DNA of 64,000 nt. It comes from Tistrella mobilis. GTDB taxonomy: Bacteria > Pseudomonadota > Alphaproteobacteria > Tistrellales > Tistrellaceae. How positions within the stretch are numbered: the first letter of the stretch is position 1; every line of letters begins with the position of its first letter. Of the stretch, positions 27,321-36,461 are shown piece by piece. The stretch is taken from positions 87,911 to 151,910 of the forward strand of contig NZ_JBBIAB010000013.1 of assembly GCF_039634785.1 (NCBI RefSeq). The letters run 5' to 3'. The position numbers and the translations under genes are program-made. The notes under the pieces are model-generated. The model ran no database searches and was not told the origin of the DNA. It saw only the letters and a list, made by a program, of their open reading frames with translations.

Positions 27321-27551
27321 ATGGACGGATATGATGCGCCTGTGGCCCGGCTTTTCGACGACTATCTCAGCAGCGGCCGTCAGGCCGAAGCCTGGGCCAC
27401 GCTCAACAGCACCGGCTGGTCTCTGCCCGACGCCCGCGCCGCGGCAGAGTGGCTGGCGGCCGCCACCGATCGGCCTTTGCTGGCGCGTCAGCTGAGGGCC
27501 TGGATCGCGTTTTCGCAGCAGACGGATATCCCGGAGCGTTATGGATACTGA
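27321..27551 (+). pseudogene. Orphan C-terminal fragment of the immunity family
   Basis: A 76-residue frame beginning MDGYDAPVARLFDDYL is nearly identical to the last 75 residues of paralogue 1 (24188-25018), including AEAWATLNSTGWSLPDARAA and the final PERYGY. The whole N-terminal domain is missing. The near identity at DNA level implies a recent partial duplication or a recombination scar. It might still be translated, since an ATG follows a GAGGGGCATGTG context. Confidence 0.7.
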
Positions 27552-27566
27552 CGGGAGAGACCGCCC

Positions 27567-28079
27567 ATGGCCGATGAGCACGGCATGCAGGCCGCCATAC
27601 GGGAGAGCCTGGATTTCTTTCTGAGCGGCCGGATTCTGAACGGGCAGATATCCACCGGGCTGGATCATTATCCAAGACAGACCGGCCGCCTGGACGTCGA
27701 CGAACTTATGAACAAGCATGTCTATCCAGAGACAGGCGAAACCTGGGACGACATGGAAGAGACGATCTTTCATGAATTGGAAAAGCAAATGACCAAAATT
27801 GGCATTGCACAAGATTTTGATAACATATATCAAAAATACAATAATGATAATAAAAAGACCTTTATAAGGAATCGTGTGAAGAAAATATTTTCGGAAGATT
27901 TTCTCTTTTTCATCAACAGAATTGAAGCACATATCTTGTGCAAGGCCGCCTCGTCTCTCGTAAGGATGCACGAATCCTATTTCGCCGACATCATGACCGT
28001 CTACCGGCTCGGCGGCATGCCATGCGGCTTCGAGGGTGCGCCGTTCAGGTCGAGATTGATCGTGTATGTGCCGTCCTGA
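27567..28079 (+). CDS. AT-rich unknown protein in the immunity island
   Basis: 170 residues starting MADEHGMQAAIRESLDFF. The middle third (about 60-120) is encoded by conspicuously AT-rich DNA (27775-27930), unlike the flanks. The product is helical and charged with no signal peptide. The C-terminal ADIMTVYRLGGMPCGFEGAPF has the Y-x-x-G-x-x-P-C-G shape seen at the end of several small immunity-type proteins. It begins 15 bases after the orphan fragment, so it replaced the gene that normally follows there. An immunity role is inferred from context. Confidence 0.55.
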   Translation: MADEHGMQAAIRESLDFFLSGRILNGQISTGLDHYPRQTGRLDVDELMNKHVYPETGETWDDMEETIFHELEKQMTKIGIAQDFDNIYQKYNNDNKKTFIRNRVKKIFSEDFLFFINRIEAHILCKAASSLVRMHESYFADIMTVYRLGGMPCGFEGAPFRSRLIVYVPS

Positions 28080-28125
28080 ATGGCCTTCGGATATCGGCCG
28101 CCCCCGTGACTGACCGAGGTGCATC

Positions 28126-28445
28126 ATGGATCTCTACACCCGCCTGCTCGCCGATCTCGGCCTGCCCGCCTGGATCGGTGAGGTTCGCAACGGTCGCTGG
28201 CTGGCCGACGCCATGGTCTGGGAAGCGCCGGCCGACTGGTACACCTGCCCGCCCGCCCTTGTGCCGCTGACATCCGACGGCTCCGGTCCGCGCTATGTCG
28301 GGATCTGGGTGCGCTGGACCGATGCGGGCCGGTTCCTCCATTTCGTGGAAGCAGGGCCAGAGGATCGGTTTCTGCTGCAGGAAACGGCCCTCAGCTCGGG
28401 GCCTGGATGGCGTTTTCAGAGGATGAGGGGGATGATGACTATTGA
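28126..28445 (+). pseudogene. Decayed immunity paralogue 4 (internal deletion)
   Basis: The frame starts MDLYTRLLADLGLPAWIGEV and keeps the N-terminal block ADWYTCPPALVPLTSDGSGP through EDRFLLQETAL. It then joins directly, out of frame, to the family's C-terminal end: in the shifted frame QLGAWMAFSEDEGDDDY is followed by a stop at 28443-28445. Roughly half the gene is deleted. Reading straight through gives an aberrant tail to 28521. The N-terminal domain is very close to paralogue 2. Confidence 0.75.
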
Positions 28446-28572
28446 ACCATCTCCGCGCGTCATATCCCGCCCGGGCGTCGGGGTAGCTTTCCGGCCATCC
28501 GGATTCGGACGAATTCATTGAAGTCGTATGATTGCGGACCATATCCTGAAGGTCCGATCAAGGAGGCAGCCC

Positions 28573-28977
28573 ATGACAGCGCCTGCCCGAACCGCCGCCG
28601 GGACCGATCGCCGGGATCTCTCCGGTCCCGGCCTCAGGGCCTTCTTCAACATTGCCGCACAGTGGCGCCTCTCCAACGAGCAACAGATGACGCTGCTGGG
28701 CAGCCCCAGCCGATCCACCTTCTACAAGTGGCGGACCGAGGGCGCGCGCAATCTTCCGAAGGATACGCTGGAGCGGATTTCCTACATCCTGGGCATCTAC
28801 AAGGCCCTGCAGCTGCTGCTTCCGGACCCTGACGCGGCCGATGGCTGGGTGGCGCGCCCGAATGCCGCGGCCCCATTCGGCGGCCGGTCGGCGCTGGACC
28901 GGATGCTGTCGGGTCAGGTGGCCGATCTTCTTGCCGTCCGCCAGTATCTCGATGCCGCGCGGGGCGGCTGGAGCTGA
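28573..28977 (+). CDS. Xre/MbcA/ParS-type antitoxin
   Basis: 134 residues. The start at 28573 follows AAGGAGGCAGCCC, an excellent ribosome-binding site; an upstream in-frame ATG at 28528 lacks one. The N-terminal part is a helix-turn-helix like region (LSNEQQMTLLGSPSRSTFYKW), and the C-terminal DUF2384 part includes LPKDTLERISYILGIYKAL. This antitoxin neutralises the RES toxin encoded next, the ATG of which overlaps its stop codon. As in other such modules, it should repress its own promoter. Confidence 0.88.
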   Translation: MTAPARTAAGTDRRDLSGPGLRAFFNIAAQWRLSNEQQMTLLGSPSRSTFYKWRTEGARNLPKDTLERISYILGIYKALQLLLPDPDAADGWVARPNAAAPFGGRSALDRMLSGQVADLLAVRQYLDAARGGWS

Positions 28978-29717
28978 TGGATCAGCCGCCGGATCCGGCC
29001 CCGGATCTCCCCTCTCGCAGCCATATTGCCTGGGCGCCGTGCTGGCGCATCATCCCCAGCCGCTTTCCGCCGATTTCACTGTTCGAGCGGGTCGCCGCAC
29101 CGGAAGATCTCGATGCGGTCCTTGAACTGGAAGCCATGACCAATCCCCGGCTGAGAGACGAGGTGGGCGAGATCAGTCTGGTCCCCCCCGGCGAACGGGT
29201 CAGCGGCCCGGGATCGAGCATCATCATGGCGGCCTTCACCCACCTCAACCCCGAAGGCAGCCGCTTTTCCGACGGCAGCTTCGGGGTGTTCTATGCCGCA
29301 GCGGCGCTGGAAACCGCCATCGCCGAGACCGTCTACCACCGCGAACGCTTCATGCGGGCAACGGCGGAAAAGGCCATGGACCTGGATATGCGGGTCTATC
29401 TGATCGATCTGGAGGGCGAGCTTCACGACCTGCGCGGCCGGCCGGAGGCGTTCGCCGCCGCCTGTCACCCGACCGACTATTCCGCAGGCCAGAGCCTTGC
29501 CCGGAGGCTGCGCGCAGCCGGTGCAGGCGGCATCGTCTATCACAGCGTCCGGCACGAGACCGGGCTCTGCGCCGCGGTCTTCCGCCCGAAACTGCTGTCG
29601 AACGGCCGGCAGGAGCGTCATCTCTGCTACCGATGGAACGGTCACCGGATATCCGACATCTACGAGAAGTCGCGGCTGTCGATCGATGCCGGTCCCCGGC
29701 CGGGCGATCGCGGCTGA
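28977..29717 (+). CDS. RES-domain toxin (NAD-degrading family)
   Basis: 246 residues of the RES family. Landmarks are the Arg of AWAPCWRIIP, GVFYAAAALETAIAETVYH (Tyr and Glu of the active site) and IVYHSVRHETGLCAAVFRP near the end, where the RES Ser lies. Family toxins such as MbcT and RES(Pp) deplete NAD+ in the cell when free of antitoxin. The TGATG overlap with the antitoxin gene gives translational coupling. Both genes look intact. The module stands directly beyond the immunity island, so it may stabilise that variable region. Confidence 0.88.
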   Translation: MDQPPDPAPDLPSRSHIAWAPCWRIIPSRFPPISLFERVAAPEDLDAVLELEAMTNPRLRDEVGEISLVPPGERVSGPGSSIIMAAFTHLNPEGSRFSDGSFGVFYAAAALETAIAETVYHRERFMRATAEKAMDLDMRVYLIDLEGELHDLRGRPEAFAAACHPTDYSAGQSLARRLRAAGAGGIVYHSVRHETGLCAAVFRPKLLSNGRQERHLCYRWNGHRISDIYEKSRLSIDAGPRPGDRG

Positions 29718-29758
29718 CCGGATCCGCCCCCTCATAATCCCGACTGCCTTTCCAAGCG

Positions 29759-29787
29759 CCCCGCGCGCCACCATGCGCCTGCAGTTC
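29759..29787 (+). repeat. 29-bp direct repeat, copy A (duplicate of the treY start)
   Basis: This stretch, which starts CCCCGCGCGCCACC and ends CTGCAGTTC, is identical to 30409-30437, the beginning of treY. In the treY frame it would read P-R-A-T-M-R-L-Q-F and then continue differently to a stop. The two copies are 650 bases apart and bracket parD with the parE remnant, which suggests this segment was inserted at, or recombined into, the treY start. Confidence 0.9.
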
Positions 29788-29826
29788 CAGCATGATATGG
29801 TTCAGTGATCTGAGGGAGGTCTGCTC

Positions 29827-30093
29827 ATGGCGTCCATGACTGTTTCCATGCCGGAGACGTTGCGTGAATGGGTGCAGCAGCGTATCGAGGCCGGCCAATA
29901 CGCCAGTCTCAGCGACTATGTGCGTGATCTGATCCATCAGGATCAAATCCGGACCATGGCAGAGCGTGACGCCGTGCGCGAGAAGATCGCCGCGGGCATG
30001 GCCTCTCTGCGCGCCGGCGAAGGCGTCGATGGTGAGGCCTTTCTTGCCCGGCTTGATGCGGAACTGGCGGAGATGGGCCGGCAGGGCAGGTAA
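29827..30093 (+). CDS. ParD-family antitoxin, partner lost
   Basis: 88 residues starting MASMTVSMPETLREWVQQR, the usual ParD ribbon-helix-helix opening, followed by YASLSDYVRDLIHQDQ and a C-terminal toxin-binding helix. GAGGGAGGTCTGCTC before the ATG is a good ribosome-binding site. A parE gene normally follows with overlap, but only a 3' remnant is present here (30089-30172), so this is a solitary antitoxin. It could still autoregulate or protect against a ParE encoded elsewhere. Confidence 0.88.
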   Translation: MASMTVSMPETLREWVQQRIEAGQYASLSDYVRDLIHQDQIRTMAERDAVREKIAAGMASLRAGEGVDGEAFLARLDAELAEMGRQGR

Positions 30094-30172
30094 AACCGAA
30101 ACCGTCAGGGTCCTGCATGGCAGTCGCAATCTGGACGCCTTGTTTGAGCGTCACCCCCCGCGCATGACATGA
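30089..30172 (+). pseudogene. 3' remnant of a parE toxin gene
   Basis: Overlapping the parD stop, a different frame reads G-K-T-E-T-V-R-V-L-H-G-S-R-N-L-D-A-L-F and ends at a TGA at 30170-30172. The block V-R-V-L-H-G-x-R-N-L-x-x-L-F is the conserved C-terminal end of ParE/RelE-like toxins. The remaining two thirds of the gene are missing, so no toxin can be made. Confidence 0.7.
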
Positions 30173-30339
30173 TCTGTTCTTTCCCGCCCTCTCAGCCGGA
30201 CATGAGCAGAAGCGTCTTCTGACCCAGGCGGTCCGGCCCCCTCTGCGCGCGCGGCCCAAGGCTGCACACCACCAGCCCGCCCGACGGAACACGACGCCCG
30301 CGCGCCGGTTGACGTCCCGCCGGAGGGCCGCGTCTCAGC

Positions 30340-30384
30340 GGCCGAATGGTCAGAGGCCGAATGGTAAGGGGCCGAATGGGCAGA
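30340..30384 (+). repeat. Three 15-bp tandem repeats before treY
   Basis: Units GGCCGAATGGTCAGA, GGCCGAATGGTAAGG and GGCCGAATGGGCAGA follow each other directly and end 14 bases before the treY ATG. They add in-frame residues to any longer treY reading but are probably untranslated leader. Confidence 0.85.
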
Positions 30385-30398
30385 GGGCACAGAAGATC

Positions 30399-33158
<2,760 letters not shown>

Positions 33159-33286
33159 CCGGTCTGGACCTTCAGCCCGTGCGGGACAGGGGCCGGCCCA
33201 CCGCCGCTGTCCGATGCAAGGCGCCGCCACCCGCTGCACGCGCCCTCTACCGTCACCCCCGTAACCTCGCCCGTCAGCCCCTTCCG

Positions 33287-33349
33287 TCATCCCCGCGCCC
33301 TCCTCCGTCATCTCCGCGCCCTCCTCTGTCGTCTCCGCCACCTCCTCTG
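33287..33349 (+). repeat. 21-bp degenerate tandem repeats, three copies
   Basis: Units beginning TCATCCCCGCGCCCTCCTCC follow at 33287, 33308 and 33329, and the next TCATCCCCGCG is the left arm of the palindromic repeat at 33349. The array appears to have grown from that arm. The rest of 33159-33286 holds similar short Pro/Ser-like GC repeats and no gene. Confidence 0.8.
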
Positions 33350-33468
33350 TCATCCCCGCGAAGGCGGGGATCCACCTTTGCGGTGATCAGGAGCGGCGCG
33401 ACGGCGCCCGGGCAGGCGACATTCTTCGGCCGGAGAGCAAGGTGGATCCCCGCCTTCGCGGGGATGAC
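33349..33468. repeat. Inverted pair of the dispersed palindromic repeat
   Basis: The 30-base motif beginning GTCATCCCCGCGAAGGCGGG lies at 33349-33378 and its exact reverse complement at 33439-33468, separated by 60 bases. Each motif is itself an imperfect palindrome (CCCCGC...GCGGGG). This head-to-head arrangement is like a BIME and matches the layout within the 295-bp array near tssF. Confidence 0.9.
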
Positions 33469-33578
33469 GGTGGTGAGGGTGTGGAGGTCCGGGCAACAAC
33501 AGCGCCGGACATCAACGGCGCGCCGCGCGCAGTCAGATGGCTGAATCGATCGACAACCCGGGAAGACCGGGTTGCGGG

Positions 33579-33749
33579 GATTCCATGGCCGGAGCAAATG
33601 GTCAGGGCTTCAAACCGAAAACGGTTCCTACTCCCGGAGTGTGGTGTTTCCATGACCGGAGCAAATGGTCATGGCTTCAAACTGAAAGGAGAAAATATGA
33701 CTAGCACGATCGGTTTCCATGACCGGAGCAAATGGTCATGGCTTCAAAC
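33579..33749 (-). CRISPR. Mini CRISPR-like array: three 37-bp repeats, two 30-bp spacers
   Basis: Repeats lie at 33579-33615, 33646-33682 and 33713-33749 with an exact 67-base period. The repeat starts GTTTCCATGACCGG and ends GTCATGGCTTCAAAC on the plus strand; it contains an inverted repeat CCATGACC/GGTCATGG. Repeats 2 and 3 are identical, and the left one has three or so changes, as terminal leader-distal repeats often do. The two 30-base spacers are unrelated to each other. This suggests minus-strand transcription from a leader at the right. No cas gene is in the window. Confidence 0.75.
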
Positions 33750-33891
33750 TCCCCCCCTTCCAACCCCTTGTCAAGAGGTCTCCGAAACGCCCGATTTCCG
33801 TCGGGTCCGGGCTTTTGCATAACGGGTTATGCATCTTGTTTCGTCCTGTCTTATTTCTTAAGATTATCAATAGGATAGCGTTTCCACGAGG
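33750..33891 (-). other. Possible CRISPR leader / AT-rich intergenic region
   Basis: This stretch is AT-rich relative to the window and borders the intact end of the repeat array, as a leader would. It also contains the hairpin CCCGATTTCCGTCGGG (33789-33804) and a CCGGGCTTTTG tail, possibly a terminator on the plus strand. The 3' end of the hydrolase gene begins at 33892. No open frame of note. Confidence 0.4.
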
Positions 33892-34884
33892 TTACCCTCT
33901 CGCCGTCCGGCTCAGGCGCGCCCCGAAGGCATCCACCACCCGCGCGAAGGCCGCTTCGGCGCCCGCCGACAGGCCGGCATAGCCGGGGAAGTTGTGGATC
34001 ATGTCGGGCAGGCGCAGATGGTCGACCGGCACGCCCGCGGCCGCCAGGCGGTCGGCCATGGCGTCGCCCTGGTCGGAGAGCGGGTCGAAGCCGGCGGTGG
34101 CGAGCACGATCGGGCAGGTGCCGGCGACATCCGGCCAGAGCAGGGGGGAGGCGCGGGGGTCGCGGGCGTCTTCGGTGCCGGTCAGCAACAGATCGCAGAA
34201 CCAGTCCATGGTGGCGGTGTCGAGGAAATAGCCTCTGCCGAGGGCCGCCATCGACGGATAGCTGACCTCTTCTCCGGCATTCGGGCGGAAATCGGTCACG
34301 GGATAGAGCGCCAGACCCGCCACCGGCTGCGGGCCGTTCGGGCGGTCGCGGGCGGTGAGTGCCGTGACCAGGGTCAGGCAGCCGCCGGCGCTGTCGCCCG
34401 CAAGCCCGATCGCGGCAGGGTCGGCGCCCCAGGCCGCGGCATCGCCGGCCACCAGGGTGAAAACGTCCCAGGCATCCGCCACCGCCGCCGGGAAGGGATG
34501 TTCCGGCGCCAGGCGGTAATCCGGGGTCAGGACCAGCGCGCCCAGCCGGTCGGCCAGCCAGCGCGACTGGTTGTCATAGGCCGCCGGGTCGCCGACCACG
34601 AAGCCGCCGCCGTGGAAATAGATCACCAGCGGCAGGGCCGTGGCATCGCCCGCCCGCGCCGGCCGGTAGAGCCGGGCATCGATCACCCGGTCCGGCAGCT
34701 CCAGCACATGTTCCGTCATCGCGACCGGCGCTTCGGGGGCGCGGATGCCGCGGATCAGATAGCGCTCGCGATAGGCGGCGCGCGCCTCGGGCACCGGCAG
34801 ATCGCGGATGCTCGGCCCGGCGGGGGCCTCAGCGGCGGCCTTCAGCATCGCCCTGAGCGCGGGATCGAGTGCGTCGTCGGTCAT
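33892..34884 (-). CDS. Alpha/beta hydrolase fold-3 (hormone-sensitive-lipase-type esterase)
   Basis: 330 residues. The oxyanion motif VIYFHGGGFVVG is near residue 87, the nucleophile elbow GDSAGG near 163, and the Asp and His follow in FDPLSDQGDAM and DMIHNFPGY. This is the HSL/bacterial carboxylesterase family (group IV), acting on short acyl esters; the exact substrate is unknown. No signal peptide. It is transcribed divergently from the PaiB-like gene, with a short AT-rich region (34920-34960) between them that probably carries both promoters. Confidence 0.9.
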   Translation of the reverse strand: MTDDALDPALRAMLKAAAEAPAGPSIRDLPVPEARAAYRERYLIRGIRAPEAPVAMTEHVLELPDRVIDARLYRPARAGDATALPLVIYFHGGGFVVGDPAAYDNQSRWLADRLGALVLTPDYRLAPEHPFPAAVADAWDVFTLVAGDAAAWGADPAAIGLAGDSAGGCLTLVTALTARDRPNGPQPVAGLALYPVTDFRPNAGEEVSYPSMAALGRGYFLDTATMDWFCDLLLTGTEDARDPRASPLLWPDVAGTCPIVLATAGFDPLSDQGDAMADRLAAAGVPVDHLRLPDMIHNFPGYAGLSAGAEAAFARVVDAFGARLSRTARG

Positions 34885-34988
34885 GCGGGGAAACTCCGGT
34901 CGGAGGGGGGGATATCGCGGCTATTGTGACTTTTATGATATCAAAATACAATATCTGCATTGCCCTCCTCCAATGGATGCCGCCCGCG

Positions 34989-35618
34989 ATGTACGTGCCC
35001 GCCCATTACCGCACCGACGACCCCGCCGCCATTCTGGGCTGGCTGGCCCGCTTCCCCTTCGGCACGCTGGTGACCGCGGGCGCCGACGGCCTGCCGCTCG
35101 CCACCTCGCTGCCGGTGATTACCGAAGGTCAGGACCCCGACGACATCACCGGTCTCACCATCGCCGCCCATATGGCCCGGCGCAACCCCCATGCGGCGGC
35201 GCTGTCGACCGGCATGCCGGCCCTGCTGGTGGTCAACGGCCCCGATGCCTATATCTCGCCCGCCTGGTATGAAAGCCCGGTCAACGTGCCGACCTGGGAC
35301 TATGTCGGCCTGCAGATCCGCGGCCGGCTGACGGTCATCGACGACCGCGACGGCCTGCTCGATCTGATGCGCCGCCAGATCGCCGCCTTCGAGGCCCGCA
35401 CCGCCACCGGCTGGACCCTGGATGCGGCACCGGAGCCCCATGTCGACCGGCTGATCCAGGGTGTCGTCGGCCTCCGCATCCGGGTGGAGCGGATCGACTG
35501 CATGCAGAAGCTCAGCCAGAACAAGCCCACCGACCGCCCGACCATCCAGGCCGCACTTCGTGCGTCCGGCAGCGATTACGGGCCGGTGGTGGCGGGGTTG
35601 ATGGATCTGGTCAAATGA
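34989..35618 (+). CDS. PaiB-like FMN-binding negative transcriptional regulator
   Basis: 209 residues beginning MYVPAHYRTDDPAAIL, the standard opening of the PaiB family, with FPFGTLVTAGADGLPLATSLP, HMARRNPHA, SPAWYESPVNVPTWDYV and the end ERIDCMQKLSQNKPTDR. The fold is the split-barrel flavin-binding type. In Bacillus PaiB is linked to repression of sporulation and protease genes; in proteobacteria the role is unclear. A second ATG four codons upstream (34977) is possible. It stands next to and divergent from an esterase. Confidence 0.88.
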   Translation: MYVPAHYRTDDPAAILGWLARFPFGTLVTAGADGLPLATSLPVITEGQDPDDITGLTIAAHMARRNPHAAALSTGMPALLVVNGPDAYISPAWYESPVNVPTWDYVGLQIRGRLTVIDDRDGLLDLMRRQIAAFEARTATGWTLDAAPEPHVDRLIQGVVGLRIRVERIDCMQKLSQNKPTDRPTIQAALRASGSDYGPVVAGLMDLVK

Positions 35619-35654
35619 CGACTCTTATAACGCTATAAGACAATTATCTGGGCG

Positions 35655-36461
35655 TCACCCCGTGGCCTCGATCAGCAGGAAACCGTCCATGACGGCCAGC
35701 GTCACGATTCGTCCGTCATCCGAGACCACCATGCCGGGGGTCAGGCCATGCGCCTCCTGCCAGCCGCGCACCGCCACCGGCCAGCGGGTCCGCCCCTCCC
35801 CTTCCTTCCAGGCGACGAGCCCCGGACCGAAGGCGCGCCAGTGGTGCAGCGCATCACCCACCCGGGTCGTCGGCCCGATGGTGAAGACCCCGGGGTGGCT
35901 CGCCGGCCAGCGGCCGGTTGCGGGCTGCGGCACCGCCGCCGCCCAGGCGCGTGGAAAATCCGCCAGGATCGCGGCCATCATCTGCGCCGATCGCCAATAG
36001 GTCCGCGCGAACACCGTGTGCAGATCATCGGTGGCGGTCAGGGTCATCGGCTCCTGCGCCAGAATATCCCCGGCATCGGCCTCTGCCGTCAGCTTGTGAA
36101 CAGTGATCCCCGCCGATGCCGGGTGGGTCGCGAGGATCCATTGCACAGGGGCGGGTCCGCGCCCGTCAGGCAGCAGGCTTGGATGGATGTTGACCGCAGG
36201 CAGGGCCGGATCGACCGGTACCAGCCATGGATAGCCGACCACCACCACCAGCCCGGTGCCGGTCTGCCGCAGCATCGCCAGATCATCGCGGCGGAACCGA
36301 TGGAAGAAGACCGGGCAATGATGTTCCGCGGCAAGCGCTGCGGTGATCTCGCCGATCTGACCACCGCCCGCCGTCCATATCGAGGTCAGAACATGGCCGC
36401 CGGCACGCAGCATGGCAGCCCAGCTGCCATCGACACCGCCCAACAGCGCAATTCTCATCAT
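35655..36461 (-). CDS. Formyltransferase-family protein in a peptide-biosynthesis-like operon
   Basis: 268 residues. The core of 10-formyltetrahydrofolate-dependent formyltransferases is visible: NIHPSLLPDGRGPAPVQW (Asn and His catalytic) and GITVHKLTAEADAGDILAQ (catalytic Asp). The C-terminal domain (after about 190) resembles the Met-tRNA formyltransferase C domain. The protein is shorter than housekeeping Fmt, and its ATG overlaps the stop codon of the upstream ABC exporter (ATGA), so it belongs to that operon. It may formylate an amine or hydroxylamine on the operon's product, as in some siderophores and peptide antibiotics; this is inference. Confidence 0.8.
   Translation of the reverse strand: MMRIALLGGVDGSWAAMLRAGGHVLTSIWTAGGGQIGEITAALAAEHHCPVFFHRFRRDDLAMLRQTGTGLVVVVGYPWLVPVDPALPAVNIHPSLLPDGRGPAPVQWILATHPASAGITVHKLTAEADAGDILAQEPMTLTATDDLHTVFARTYWRSAQMMAAILADFPRAWAAAVPQPATGRWPASHPGVFTIGPTTRVGDALHHWRAFGPGLVAWKEGEGRTRWPVAVRGWQEAHGLTPGMVVSDDGRIVTLAVMDGFLLIEATG

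Noticed and set aside
33789..33820. tracrRNA-like structure beside the CRISPR-like array
   Set aside because: The hairpin with a T-rich tail is suggestive, but I found no anti-repeat pairing to the 37-base repeat; a simple terminator explains it.
34931..34946. Palindromic operator between hydrolase and PaiB-like genes
   Set aside because: Only TGATATCA is symmetric; the flanking bases do not pair, so it is no more than an AT-rich promoter region.
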